A program made the position numbers and the translations under genes. A stretch of DNA of 64,000 bases from Streptomyces sp. NBC_01214 (lineage in GTDB: Bacteria > Actinomycetota > Actinomycetes > Streptomycetales > Streptomycetaceae): positions 1,116,001-1,180,000 of the forward strand of contig NZ_JAPEOS010000003.1 in NCBI RefSeq assembly GCF_026340975.1. The letters run 5' to 3'. Below, piece by piece: positions 43,652 through 52,963 of this stretch. The first letter of the stretch is position 1, and each line of letters opens with the position of its first letter. The notes under the pieces are model-generated. The model had not been told where the DNA came from and did no database searches. It worked only from the letters and a program-made list of their open reading frames with translations.

Positions 43652-44371
43652 TCACTCCAGGAGGGAGAGCGCCCCGGCGGCCGCGAAGCCGAGCACGGTC
43701 GACAGACCCGCGAGCCTGCGGCCCAGTTCGAAGGCCTCCGGCATCATCGAGTTCGCGAGCATGGTCAGGACCGCCCCGGCCGCGAACGCCTGCACCAGCC
43801 GGCCCTCGGTGCCGGGTACGAACCCCACCAGCCCGTAGCCCAGCGCGGCGCACGCGCCCGAGATCGCGGTGATGCCCCACCAGATCCGGTACACCACGCC
43901 CGGCTGCCGGCCCTCCTCCCGCATGCCCGCGGTGGCGCCGAGGCTCTCGGGGAGGTTCGACAGGAACACCGCCGCCAGGAACGGGACGCTGATCGAGCCG
44001 CCGGCGGCCAGGCCCATCCCCAGCACCAGGGACTCGGGTATCCCGTCGAGCAGGGCCCCGAGCACGATGGAGCGGTTCGCGTTGTGCGCGCTCCCGGCCG
44101 ACCGCTGCGCCGTGGCCTTCTGCGCGAGGGCCCCGTCGAGGAGGAAGAAGGTCAGGGCGCCGACCCCGACGGCCAGGAAGTCCCATGCGCTCTCGAAGCG
44201 CTCCTCGGGCACCAGCTCGTACGCCACGGCCGCGATCAGCGCTCCCGCGCCGAACCCCAGCACCAGTCCGGTCACCCTCGCCGACGGACGCCAGCGCAGC
44301 GCCAGCCAGGCCCCGATGACCAGGGAGAAGGCCGCGAGAGCGCCCCATCCGGCCGCCGCGAGAGCGTTCAT
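43652..44371 (-). CDS. ZIP family metal transporter
   Basis: This 239-residue membrane protein has about seven to eight membrane segments and the ZIP signatures ALLDGIPESLVLGMGL and AVFLSNLPESLGATAG, whose His/Pro-Glu motifs line the metal path. It probably moves zinc or another divalent metal. The ATG at 44371 is divergent from the large LuxR regulator gene. No Zur box was evident. Confidence 0.85.
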   Translation of the reverse strand: MNALAAAGWGALAAFSLVIGAWLALRWRPSARVTGLVLGFGAGALIAAVAYELVPEERFESAWDFLAVGVGALTFFLLDGALAQKATAQRSAGSAHNANRSIVLGALLDGIPESLVLGMGLAAGGSISVPFLAAVFLSNLPESLGATAGMREEGRQPGVVYRIWWGITAISGACAALGYGLVGFVPGTEGRLVQAFAAGAVLTMLANSMMPEAFELGRRLAGLSTVLGFAAAGALSLLE

Positions 44372-44543
44372 CGGACCTCCTGGACGGCCGTCCCGCACGG
44401 GGAAGGCGAGCGGTGCCCATGCTCCGGGCCGCCGTCCGCCCCGGCATCCCCCGGACCAGGTGACACAACTGGTGATCACCACCGATCACCGGTTCAGTGG
44501 TGAGCGTGGGCCGATCACAGTCCGTACCCCCGCAGGAACCCCG

Positions 44544-47219
44544 GTGACCTCCACGGGCCACCGCGCCCCGACCGGCGACCCCATGCTCACGGCCAGGTTC
44601 GCCCCTCCGGCCGTGCCCAAGCTGCTGGTCCACCGGCCCGAGCTGCTGGGGCGGCTGACGGCCGGGGCGCAGGGGCCGCTCACCCTCATCAACGGCCCGG
44701 CCGGATCGGGCAAGACGGTCCTCACCGCCCACTGGGCGGCCGACGGACGCGCGCCGCGTCCCCCCGTGTGGCTCACCGTCGAACCCGACGACGCCCCCGG
44801 TGCCTTCTGGGCGTACGTCCTGGAGGCCCTCCACCGGGGCGGGGTGGCCCTGCCGGCCGCGGTGGGCAGGCCGACCCGCGCCGAAGGGGTGACCCGCTCG
44901 TTCCTGGTGCGCCTGGCGGACGGGCTGGCCGCATCCGCACAGCCCGCCGTCCTCGTCCTCGACCAGTTCGACACCGCCCAGCCGCCCGCGACGAGCGAGG
45001 GACTGGACTTCGTGCTCCGGCACGCGGCCGGCGGCCTGCGCATCGTGCTCACCAGTCGGTCGGACTCCCTGCTGCCCCTGCACCGCTACCGGGCGGCCGG
45101 CGAGATCACCGAGATCCGGCACGCCGACCTCAGGTTCACCGACGCGGACGCCGAGGCGCTGCTGGGCGAGCACCGGCTGGACGTCTCACCCGCCGGAATC
45201 CGCCTGCTGATGGAGCGGACCGAGGGGTGGGCGGCCGGGGTACGCCTGTGCGCCCTGGCGATGCAGCGCAGCGCCGACCCGGAGGCGTTCCTGCGCCAGT
45301 TCGCGGCCGACCGCACCACGATCGCCGACTACCTCCTCACCGAGGTGCTCGACGCACAGCCGCCGCCCACCCAGGACCTGCTGCTGCGCGTCTGCGTCAC
45401 GGACCGCGTCCACCCGGACCTCGCGGACGCGCTGACCGGCCGGGACGACGGCGCACGGACCCTGGCGGGACTGGCCCGCGACAACGCGTTCCTGGAGCAG
45501 ATCGACGCCTCCGCCTGGTACCGGCTGCACCCCCTGTTCGCCGAGGTGCTGCGCGCGCACCTGCGGCAACGCTGCCCCGGGCTGGAACCCCGGCTGCACG
45601 GGCGGGCGGCGCGCTGGCTCGCCCGGACCGGGCGGCTCACGGAGGCGGTGCTCCAGGGCGCCGCCGCCGGGGACTGGCCGTTCGCGGCGGCGCAGCTCGT
45701 CGACAACCTGGCGATCGGCCGCCTCCTCACCGGCCTGGAGGCCGATCAGCTCGGCCGGGCCTTCGCCGGGATGCCGGCCGGGACGACCGGAGTGGCGCCC
45801 GCACTGGTCGAGGCGGCCTGCCGACTCGCCGAACAGGACCTGCCCGGATGCGAGGCCGCACTGCGGCGGGCGGACGCCGTCCTGGCGGACGCACCCCCTA
45901 CGGACGGCTCGCTCACCGATCCCCGCGGTCCGGTGACCCGGTTCGCCCGTGCCTTCCTCGGCGTGCTCGCCGGACGCCCGGCCGATGACGTGACGGCCGT
46001 CGAACGGGCCGCCGCCGACGCCGACCGGCTGCTGCGGGAGCTGCCGCCGCCCCTGGTCGCCGAGCGCCCCGAGCTGCGCGCCCTGCTGCTGGCGCACCTC
46101 GGCGCCGTCGAGCTGGGTGCGGGACGCCCGGACCGGGCCGGATCCACCCTCGCGGCCGCGGTCGCCGCGTGCGGGGAGCCGGGCACGGAGTCCCCGCACT
46201 GCGACGCCCTCGGTTCACTGGCCCTGACCGAACTGCTGCGCGGCCGGTTGCGGCAGGCAGCCGCCCACGCCCATGCCTCGCTCGCCGTCGCGGAGCGGTC
46301 CGCCCTTCCGCCCGAGCGCCGGGCCGCGACCGTCCACCTCGTCCTGGCGGGCGTGGCCCTCGAGCAGGACGACCTGCCGGCCGCCCGCCGCCACCTCGAC
46401 CTGGCCACCGCGGCGCCCGGGCCGCGCCCGGATCCCGCGACCGCCGCCCGCGCCGCCGTCATCGGGGCCCGGCTCGCGGTGGCCGAGGGCGACGGGGAGG
46501 CCGCGCTCGCCGCCCTGCGCGCGGTCGACCCGGAGGACCTGCCCGCCTGGGCGGTGGACGAGCTGGCCGTGGCCGAGTCGGCCGTACACCTGGCACGCGA
46601 CGACGCCGAGGGGGCCCTGCGGGTCCTGGACGCGGTCCAGGCCCCGGACGGCGACCGGCCGGAGCACGCGGTGGCCCGGGCCCGGGCCCTGCTGGCCGCC
46701 GGCCGCGGCGCGTGCGCGGCGGGGGCACTGGCGGGCGTACCGGGAGACGACGGCGTCGCCACCCCGGTACGGGCCCGCGCGTGCCTGCTCCACGCGCAGA
46801 TCGCCGCGGCGGCCGGCGACTCCCGGGAGGCCGACCGGCACCTGGGCGAGGCGCTGGCGCTCGCCCGCCCCGAGGAACTGCGCCGGATGTTCGCCGAGAG
46901 CGGTCCATGGGTGCGCCGGACCCTGGGCCGGGACCCGCGCTGGGCACGGACGCACGGCTGGCTGACCCCCCGCGCCCCGGCCCGTACGGCGCGTGCGCCG
47001 CAGGCCGACGGCCGGCCGGCGGTGGTGGAACCGCTGAGCGCGCGGGAGACCGAGGTGCTGCGCAAGGCGGCGGATCTGCTGTCCACCGAGGAGATCGCGG
47101 CCGAGCTGTACGTATCCGCCAACACGGTCAAGACCCACCTGAAGAGCATCTACCGCAAGCTCTGCGTCACCCGGCGCAGCGAGGCCGTCCACCGGGCCCA
47201 GGACCTCGGGATGCTCTGA
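44544..47219 (+). CDS. Large LuxR family (MalT-like) transcriptional regulator
   Basis: This protein of about 891 residues has an N-terminal STAND NTPase (Walker A GPAGSGKT near residue 50), a long helical repeat region rich in Ala/Leu typical of TPR-like MalT sensors, and a C-terminal LuxR helix-turn-helix (LSARETEVLRKAADLLSTEEIAAELYVSANTVKTHLKSIYRKL in parts). The GTG at 44544 is preceded by AGGA at six bases; the ATG at 44583 is an alternative. The ligand and targets are unknown. It is divergent from the ZIP gene, across a GGTGATCACC palindrome at 44472-44481. Confidence 0.85.
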   Translation: MTSTGHRAPTGDPMLTARFAPPAVPKLLVHRPELLGRLTAGAQGPLTLINGPAGSGKTVLTAHWAADGRAPRPPVWLTVEPDDAPGAFWAYVLEALHRGGVALPAAVGRPTRAEGVTRSFLVRLADGLAASAQPAVLVLDQFDTAQPPATSEGLDFVLRHAAGGLRIVLTSRSDSLLPLHRYRAAGEITEIRHADLRFTDADAEALLGEHRLDVSPAGIRLLMERTEGWAAGVRLCALAMQRSADPEAFLRQFAADRTTIADYLLTEVLDAQPPPTQDLLLRVCVTDRVHPDLADALTGRDDGARTLAGLARDNAFLEQIDASAWYRLHPLFAEVLRAHLRQRCPGLEPRLHGRAARWLARTGRLTEAVLQGAAAGDWPFAAAQLVDNLAIGRLLTGLEADQLGRAFAGMPAGTTGVAPALVEAACRLAEQDLPGCEAALRRADAVLADAPPTDGSLTDPRGPVTRFARAFLGVLAGRPADDVTAVERAAADADRLLRELPPPLVAERPELRALLLAHLGAVELGAGRPDRAGSTLAAAVAACGEPGTESPHCDALGSLALTELLRGRLRQAAAHAHASLAVAERSALPPERRAATVHLVLAGVALEQDDLPAARRHLDLATAAPGPRPDPATAARAAVIGARLAVAEGDGEAALAALRAVDPEDLPAWAVDELAVAESAVHLARDDAEGALRVLDAVQAPDGDRPEHAVARARALLAAGRGACAAGALAGVPGDDGVATPVRARACLLHAQIAAAAGDSREADRHLGEALALARPEELRRMFAESGPWVRRTLGRDPRWARTHGWLTPRAPARTARAPQADGRPAVVEPLSARETEVLRKAADLLSTEEIAAELYVSANTVKTHLKSIYRKLCVTRRSEAVHRAQDLGML

Positions 47220-47268
47220 GCCGCGAGCCGCGAGCCGCGAGCCGCGAGCCGTGAGCCGTGAGCCGGGG
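47220..47268. repeat. 7-bp tandem repeat after the LuxR gene
   Basis: Seven units follow the stop codon: four GCCGCGA, two GCCGTGA and one GCCGGGG. The heptamer does not preserve a reading frame. Confidence 0.9.
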
Positions 47269-47404
47269 ACGCGCTTCTCGCCCGGACCGGGCGATGCCGC
47301 GCGCGGGGCGGAGGCCGACGATGGCGGGGGAAGCCGGGAGCAGCCCGGGCCCTCGCACCGGCCCGGGCTCCGATGCCTTCGTTCCGAGAGGAGTGAGTGC
47401 TCTC

Positions 47405-47602
47405 ATGCGCTACGAATTCCGCATCTCGGGGGTCGTACCGGACGCGCTCGCCGCGAGCTTTCCCGAGCTCGACCGGACCCCCGTTCCGGAGCAGACGCTC
47501 CTGTTCGGCAGCGTGGCGGACGAGGCCCACCTGTACGGGCTCCTCACCCGCTTCCAGTCCCTGGGCCTGCGGGTGCTCGAAATGCGCCGCCTGCCCGCCT
47601 GA
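47405..47602 (+). CDS. Small conserved-looking protein, 65 residues
   Basis: This 65-residue protein reads MRYEFRISGVVPDALAASF and ends EMRRLPA. The alternation of hydrophobic strands and a helix suggests a small ferredoxin-like alpha/beta fold, but I do not recognise a family. GAGAGGAG lies 11 bases before the ATG; a GTG at 47393 is in frame. It follows the LuxR gene on the same strand after 185 bases. Confidence 0.65.
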   Translation: MRYEFRISGVVPDALAASFPELDRTPVPEQTLLFGSVADEAHLYGLLTRFQSLGLRVLEMRRLPA

Positions 47603-47772
47603 GCGGGAGCCTCCGGGCGGGCCCGGGGCGGGTTCGGGTGAAGACCACCCGCTTCGGGTGATCACAGGAACCGGACCGCCGGACGACACTGCGATGTGGG
47701 CACCGAAGCCTGTGACTGACGTGCCGGAGCAGGACGGTCCTGCGCTGCACCGCCAACTGTGAGGTGAATTCC

Positions 47773-48237
47773 ATGGGCCAGCCGACACCGACCGGGGGAA
47801 ACTGGAACACCGGCCCTGCGCCGGGCAGCAACGCACCGTCGTTCCCAAGCGGCGACGGCCCGGGCGCGGGGAACGTGGGCACGATGTTCGCCGCGGTCCT
47901 CCTCCTGGTGACCGGGTGCCTCGCGATATTCCAGGGCATCGCGGCCATCGCCAACGACGACGTCTACGCGCGCATCGGCAGCTACGTCTTCGAATTCGAC
48001 CTCACGGCGTGGGGCTGGATCCACCTCATCGTCGGGATCATCGTCGTCCTCACCGGAGTGGGCCTGTTCGCCGGGTCGAACCTGGCCCGGGGCGCCGGTA
48101 TCGCACTGGCCGGCATCAGCGTGATCCTCAACTTCATGTGGCTGCCGTACCAGCCCTGGTGGTCGATCATCATCATCGCGATCGACGTGTTCATCATCTG
48201 GGCGCTGTGCACGAGCTGGACGCACGCCACCGACTGA
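47773..48237 (+). CDS. DUF7144-like membrane protein
   Basis: This 154-residue protein has a Gly/Pro/Asn-rich N-terminus and four membrane segments, with FEFDLTAWGWIHLIVGIIVV and LPYQPWWSIIIIAIDVFIIWALC. The pattern is common in actinobacterial DUF7144 family membrane proteins, whose function is unknown. The ATG at 47773 has GAGGTGA nine bases upstream. A strong hairpin follows the stop codon. Confidence 0.8.
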   Translation: MGQPTPTGGNWNTGPAPGSNAPSFPSGDGPGAGNVGTMFAAVLLLVTGCLAIFQGIAAIANDDVYARIGSYVFEFDLTAWGWIHLIVGIIVVLTGVGLFAGSNLARGAGIALAGISVILNFMWLPYQPWWSIIIIAIDVFIIWALCTSWTHATD

Positions 48238-48249
48238 CGCGGGCCACGT

Positions 48250-48283
48250 GCGGCACCCGATCCGGCGACGGGTCGGGTGCCGC
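48250..48283 (+). terminator. Hairpin terminator after the DUF7144-like gene
   Basis: GCGGCACCCGA and TCGGGTGCCGC form a perfect 11-bp stem with a 12-base loop, starting 13 bases after the stop codon. Confidence 0.7.
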
Positions 48284-48311
48284 CGCGTCAAGACGGTCCC
48301 AGGGCCGGCCC

Positions 48312-48368
48312 CTAGGCCGTTTCTTTCGGATCTTGCCGGGCCCGCGAGATCCGAAAGAGACGACCTAG
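48312..48368. terminator. Long inverted repeat covering the stop of the membrane protein gene
   Basis: Two 25-base arms (48312-48336 and 48344-48368) pair at 22 of 25 positions around a seven-base loop; the middle TTTCGGATC is exact. The right arm includes the TAG of the minus-strand membrane gene, so it can end transcripts from both sides. Confidence 0.7.
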
Positions 48369-49324
48369 CCGTTCGGATGGAGGAAGAAGGCGGGCTTGCG
48401 GACGGTGAGGGAGTCGGCCATGGCCCTCAGGTCCTGGTCGGAAACGGTCGGCCCACCGCCATCGAGGAGAACGACGGCGCCTTCGCGTCGCGCGATGTAG
48501 CGGATGGCCCCGGACCGGGAGGAGCGCCAGGTGTCGGGGGCCACCTGTTCGCACGGGCCCGCGTCGATCTGCGTGACACCGCGGTAGACCTCGCACGCGT
48601 CCGGGGGTGCGAAACCGGCGGCCTGCGGGGCGACGGTCACCCAGACACCGAGCCGCTCCCGGTCGGCGGCGCTGGTCTCCACCGGTCTGGGCAGCAGGAG
48701 ATAGCCGAACGTGCCGCTGTAGGCGTTGGCCTCCGGGAAGAACATCCGGTAGCCGCGCAGCTCGGGGGCCAGCAACGGGACCTTGGAGGCAACGAGTTGC
48801 CGTTCGGTGTGCTGCGAGATGCTGCGTTCGCCGAGGGCTCCCGTCAACGGCCACATCAGCAGCAGTGCGACGCCCAGCACCCCCCAGCGCCGGAGGGAGC
48901 CGACGGTGGGCAGTGCGACGGCCGCTGCCGCCGCATAGGCCGCGGCCAGCACGAGCGGTATCGAGTACGAAGCCAGGAGGGACCCGCCCCCCGCCCGGGA
49001 GAACAGGTACTCGGCAGCCCATGCCAGTACCCCGCCCAGAGCGGCCACCCGCCAGGCGGGACGGACACCTGCCACGCGCAGCAGCACCCAGCCGGCCACC
49101 GTGGTGACGAGCGGGATGACCGCGAGCATCAGCAGTCCGAACCCCAGGCACCCCCAGGGCTCCTCGCTGTGGCACAAGTCGTCGAAGTCCCAGGGCAGCA
49201 CCGCCACCAGGAGCCATAAGGTGCCCAGCAGCGCACCCACACCGGCGGGCCGGGCCAACGGGTCGAGCACCGCCCGGGCTCCGCGCTCCCTTGCCCCGCC
49301 GCTCTCGACACCACGTTCCCCCAC
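48365..49324 (-). CDS. Hypothetical membrane protein
   Basis: This protein of about 319 residues has five hydrophobic segments in residues 25-170 and an extracytoplasmic C-terminal domain of about 150 residues with two Cys residues (ACEVYRGV, GPCEQVAPDTWR) that could form a disulphide. I recognise no family. The GTG at 49324 is one of several possible starts. The gene stands alone and ends in a long hairpin. Confidence 0.65.
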   Translation of the reverse strand: MGERGVESGGARERGARAVLDPLARPAGVGALLGTLWLLVAVLPWDFDDLCHSEEPWGCLGFGLLMLAVIPLVTTVAGWVLLRVAGVRPAWRVAALGGVLAWAAEYLFSRAGGGSLLASYSIPLVLAAAYAAAAAVALPTVGSLRRWGVLGVALLLMWPLTGALGERSISQHTERQLVASKVPLLAPELRGYRMFFPEANAYSGTFGYLLLPRPVETSAADRERLGVWVTVAPQAAGFAPPDACEVYRGVTQIDAGPCEQVAPDTWRSSRSGAIRYIARREGAVVLLDGGGPTVSDQDLRAMADSLTVRKPAFFLHPNG

Positions 49325-49500
49325 GGTCGCACCATGCCTGTCGTCCCCCTCGATGAAGATCCGTTCCGGTGCTCCATCGTGGCTCTGCAGTCATGCTCAC
49401 GCCATGAGTACGGATAATCATCCGGCCGGGCGGGGCCGGGCCCGTCAGCCGCAGTGGGGCGCTGCGGCCGACGGGCGCGTTCCCGGCCCCCACGTCCTGG

Positions 49501-50217
49501 CTAGGCGGCGCCCGTCATACGGGCGTACACCACGACGTTGCTGTCGTAATAGTGCGTCTTGGGGTCGAAGTTGCCGCCGCAGGTGACCAGGCGCAGACCC
49601 GCGTGGTCGACGTTCTTGTAGACCTCCAGCGTGGGGAACTCGGCCTTCGGGTACTCCGCGACCTTGTCCACCGTGAACGTCACTGTCTTGCCGTCCTGTC
49701 GGGTCACCTTGATGGTGTCACCGCCCTTCATCGTCTTCAGCTTCTCGAACACCGCGGATGCGCCGTTCCACGTGACGTGCCCGGCGATCACGGCCGGTCC
49801 TTGGGAGCCGGGGGTCGGACCCGGCTCGTACCAGCCCGCGAGCGCGGGGTCCTTCGGGGTCTGCATGGTGCCGTCCGGGTTCTGCTGCAGCGTCTCCAGG
49901 GTGCTGGTCACGTTGAGGGAGGGGATCGTGATCTTCTGGGGCGCCGACCGGGCCAGGGCCTGTTTGGCTTGGCCCGAACCCGCGCCCGCGTCCGTACCGG
50001 GACTCGCGCTGCCCTTCGATCCCTGGGCGGGCGCCTGCCCGGCGGGCGGGGCGTCGGCGGCGGGCGCCTGCCCGCCCTGGGCGTCCTGCCCCGCCGGGGC
50101 GGCGGGCTTCGCCGCGTCCTGGCCGCCGCCGCACCCCGAGAGGAGGAGCCCGGCGAGGACGACGGCTGCCAGAGGGCCTACGGTTCGGCGGCGGAGCCGC
50201 GCGGGTGCCTGCTTCAC
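49501..50217 (-). CDS. Class F sortase, predicted lipoprotein
   Basis: This 238-residue protein has a leader with lipobox LLSGC at about residues 24-28, a Pro/Ala/Gln-rich linker, and a sortase domain with catalytic His in VIAGHVTW, Cys in LRLVTCGG and Arg near the C-terminus in VVYARMTG. Class F sortases link or process surface proteins. The GTG at 50217 overlaps the stop of the upstream gene as GTGA, so the upstream surface protein may be its substrate. Confidence 0.88.
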   Translation of the reverse strand: MKQAPARLRRRTVGPLAAVVLAGLLLSGCGGGQDAAKPAAPAGQDAQGGQAPAADAPPAGQAPAQGSKGSASPGTDAGAGSGQAKQALARSAPQKITIPSLNVTSTLETLQQNPDGTMQTPKDPALAGWYEPGPTPGSQGPAVIAGHVTWNGASAVFEKLKTMKGGDTIKVTRQDGKTVTFTVDKVAEYPKAEFPTLEVYKNVDHAGLRLVTCGGNFDPKTHYYDSNVVVYARMTGAA

Positions 50218-51038
50218 GCGCCGCCCCCGGTGGTCTCCTGGCGGACGGGGCCGACACCGGCCCGCTTCCGCCCGATGATCACTGCGCCCGCCACCACCGC
50301 GAGTACGGTCATCGCCACGCCGTCGCGCACCGTCACCGGTACCGCCGTGTGCTCTTCGGCGCCACCGCCGGTCTCGATGCCGCCGACGGGGATCGACCCC
50401 ACGGCCGCACCCTTGACCTCTCCGCAGTTGGTCGGAGCCGTGGCCTCCTGGGGCAGCTTCGGATCGAGCTCGCTCTTGCCGGCCCCCTCGAAGTCGTACT
50501 TCTTGTTCTTGTTGCGGTCGATGCCGTGCTGCACGACGTGCAGGTCCTTGATGTGGGTGACCACGTCCTGGCCGACCTCGATCGTCCGCTTGTAGCGGAT
50601 CGTGCCCTGCGCATCGGCGACCGGCATGCGCAGCACGTCGAGGCCGCTGGTGGGCTTGGTGTCCCCGCCCGTGGTGAGCGAGATGTTGATGTCGCCGTAG
50701 TCGTGCGTGGCCTCGGTGTTGCTGAGGACCCCGTCGCCGTCCTTGTCGTCGGTCGCGTCCGGGCACTTGAAGTCGTGCCCCTTCGTCGATCCGTGCAGGT
50801 GCTGGGCCGACGGTTGACCGGGCACCATGCCCTTGGACTCGATCTGGACGGTGAGTTGGTTGCCCTTGAGGGTCAGCATGACCGTACCGCTGGAGCCCGA
50901 GTTGTTCAGCTGCGCCAGGTCGATCTGGTACGCCTTTCCGCCCTCCGCGAGAGCTGGTCCGGAAAGGCCGAGGGTCAGGGCCACGGCGGCGGGTATGGCG
51001 GCGAGAACCACGTGGCGACCGGCGCGCTTGACTATCAC
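50214..51038 (-). CDS. Secreted CHRD-like surface protein with C-terminal anchor
   Basis: This 274-residue protein starts with a Sec signal (VVLAAIPAAVALTLGLSGPALA), followed by a beta-rich domain with QHLHGSTKGHDFKCPD and a His-Gly-rich pattern resembling the CHRD fold. It ends with a membrane segment (VAMTVLAVVAGAVIIG) and a basic tail. No LPXTG-like motif is evident before the anchor. The GTG at 51038 has AGGAG five bases upstream. It is translationally coupled to a class F sortase gene. Confidence 0.78.
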   Translation of the reverse strand: MIVKRAGRHVVLAAIPAAVALTLGLSGPALAEGGKAYQIDLAQLNNSGSSGTVMLTLKGNQLTVQIESKGMVPGQPSAQHLHGSTKGHDFKCPDATDDKDGDGVLSNTEATHDYGDINISLTTGGDTKPTSGLDVLRMPVADAQGTIRYKRTIEVGQDVVTHIKDLHVVQHGIDRNKNKKYDFEGAGKSELDPKLPQEATAPTNCGEVKGAAVGSIPVGGIETGGGAEEHTAVPVTVRDGVAMTVLAVVAGAVIIGRKRAGVGPVRQETTGGGA

Positions 51039-51725
51039 ATTCGCTCCTGTTCCGTGGATCCCCAGGACGGGAATCGCAGATCGTACGGGATTACACGAGG
51101 CCCTGGAGGGGCTCTCGCTCCTCCTTCGGTGCCCCAACGCCTGCGGATGGGTGCCCATTTGAAAAATTTCAGGTGAGTTTGTTCGGCTGCGGGATGGAGG
51201 CAGCTTGCAGAGGCTCTCCGGAACCGGCGCAATTCCGTGTGCGGTGCACGTCGGAACGCGCTCACGCGGCAACCGGATCATCGCGTCGCCCAGGACGCGG
51301 CCCAAGGTGGGATCCCCTGCCGGTGCACGTCAGCGGCCTGTGTCAGGCCGCAGCGGAGCTTTCGCCGGGGAGTGGGGAATTCGTTGAACGACACGCACAG
51401 CGCAAACGCAGGGAGGAGGTCGGGGAAGCCCTCCTCCCTGCGCCTAGATCGGCATTGCACCCGCCTATCGGCACAGTCCGCGGCGGGGCCGAGTGCGTCA
51501 GGTGGAGGAGTAGGAACCTGGTCTCCCTGTAAGTAATCTGACCGCTATCCATTCGTTTCTGCCGCATCTACGCACGCGCATACACCGCCTTAGACATCAT
51601 TCCGGTGGTCGATGGTGACATGGTCCCCGTCGACCGTCCGGTCCGGTTCGGTCTCGACCTTTGTAGTCGTCCGGGCGGCGACCGGACGAATAGTTGACCT
51701 CTGATGCTAAGAAATGCCGTCAGGG
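51039..51725. other. Non-coding stretch between the sortase operon and the HD gene
   Basis: About 690 bases hold no convincing gene: frames are short and lack the third-position GC of the neighbours. An AT-richer patch (51158-51185, with TTGAAAAATTTC) lies about 130 bases upstream of the CHRD gene and may contain its promoter. A second patch lies near 51530-51600. I see no other structure. Confidence 0.5.
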
Positions 51726-52322
51726 CTACGCGTGCACCGGGAAGGCCGCCTGGAAGGCGAGCCGGCCGTCGGCTCCCTCGCCGATGCGCGCGAGCAGATC
51801 GTCGAACGCGAGGTACTCCTCCCAGGGTTGGCCGCCCGTCGCCTGCGCCAGGCGCGCGATCACGAGGTCTTCGAGTTCCCGGAGGCGCTTGTTCTTCCAG
51901 ACCTTGTCGGCCGTGCTCACCAGCAGGTCCTCCAGCGTCGTACCGGGAGCCGTCCACGAGGCGTGGGTTGCGGCGAAGCGGGCCAGTTCCGGGCCGAACC
52001 CGTGGGCCGACAGCAGCTCGCGGCCCGCCCCTTCGTGCGAGGAGCCGGGCCCGGACAGCTCTGCCGTGTGCACCGTCTTGCCGATGTCGTGGGTCGCCGC
52101 CCCGAAGAGCACGGCCGCGCGGTCCACGGCGATCCGCGGATGGCGATGCTCCATCCAATCGACCAGTTCGACCGCCACGTCGTGGACGACGCGCAGATGG
52201 GCGGCCAGTCGCGGCGGTGCGTCGAGGGACCGGAGCAGGTCCACCACCGGGGACGGGAGCGGCCGGAGCGGCGGATCGGCAGGAGCGTGCAGGGCCTGGG
52301 ACAAGGCATCCGAGAGGGGCAT
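51726..52322 (-). CDS. HD domain-containing protein
   Basis: This 198-residue protein has a metal-dependent HD phosphohydrolase core: HDVAVELVDWM, the HD pair in FGAATHDIGKT (about residues 74-84) and HEGAGRELL, with ATHASW further on. The family hydrolyses nucleotides or related phosphates. The ATG at 52322 is divergent from the next gene with 80 bases between. The substrate is unknown. Confidence 0.85.
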   Translation of the reverse strand: MPLSDALSQALHAPADPPLRPLPSPVVDLLRSLDAPPRLAAHLRVVHDVAVELVDWMEHRHPRIAVDRAAVLFGAATHDIGKTVHTAELSGPGSSHEGAGRELLSAHGFGPELARFAATHASWTAPGTTLEDLLVSTADKVWKNKRLRELEDLVIARLAQATGGQPWEEYLAFDDLLARIGEGADGRLAFQAAFPVHA

Positions 52323-52402
52323 CGCGGCAGACTACCGACGGGGTCCCGGGTCCGGGTCTCCAACCGGGCCACGGTGGAAGGCACTTACTACCATCTGCCC
52401 TC

Positions 52403-52963
52403 ATGATCACATGGCTCGTCACCATCGTCCTGGCGTTCGTCGGCTACACCGTCACCTACCTCAACGGCCTGCGCCTGGCCCAGCGACAAGAGCGCCTCGC
52501 ACGCGTCAACCGGCAGCTCAGCGAGCTCTACGGACCGCTGTTCGCCCTCACGGAGGCCAACGGCCGCATCTTCGGCGCGTTCATGGAGCGCCACGCCCGT
52601 GCCGACGGCCGATCGCCCTTCGTCCATGAGCTCCCGCCCACCGAGGAGGAACTCGCCGAGTGGCGGCTGTGGGTCAAGACCGTCTTCCTTCCGAACATCC
52701 AGCGGATGCGCGATCTCGTCATCAAGCACGCCGACCTCCTCGGCGAAGCGGAAATGCCTCCGATCCTGCTTCAGCTCTGCGCCCACGTCTCCGGTTACGA
52801 GATCACGGTCGCCCGGTGGGAGCAGGGGAGGTACGACGAGCACCAGTCCGTGGTGCCCTTCCCCAGCGAGGAGATAGCCGCATACGCGCGGAGCGGGTTC
52901 GCCGGCCTGAAGCGGGAACAAGGCCGGCTCCTCGGGCGACGGCGGAACAGTGGTCGATCTTGA
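52403..52963 (+). CDS. Hypothetical membrane-anchored protein
   Basis: This 186-residue protein has one N-terminal membrane helix (TWLVTIVLAFVGYTVTYL) and a helical soluble part with QRQERLARVNRQLSELYGPL, probably coiled-coil. I recognise similarity to small membrane proteins of unknown function in Streptomyces. The ATG at 52403 has no strong Shine-Dalgarno. It stands alone. Confidence 0.7.
   Translation: MITWLVTIVLAFVGYTVTYLNGLRLAQRQERLARVNRQLSELYGPLFALTEANGRIFGAFMERHARADGRSPFVHELPPTEEELAEWRLWVKTVFLPNIQRMRDLVIKHADLLGEAEMPPILLQLCAHVSGYEITVARWEQGRYDEHQSVVPFPSEEIAAYARSGFAGLKREQGRLLGRRRNSGRS

Noticed and set aside
47220..47268. CRISPR-like repeat
   Set aside because: The units are 7 bp and contiguous with no spacers, so it is a simple tandem repeat.
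48312..48368. Terminal inverted repeat of an insertion sequence
   Set aside because: No transposase or matching partner repeat nearby; the short loop fits a transcription terminator better.
51173..51536. Short frames of 60-120 codons in the gap before the HD gene
   Set aside because: Codon use lacks the strong third-position GC of the neighbours, no Shine-Dalgarno sites, no motifs.
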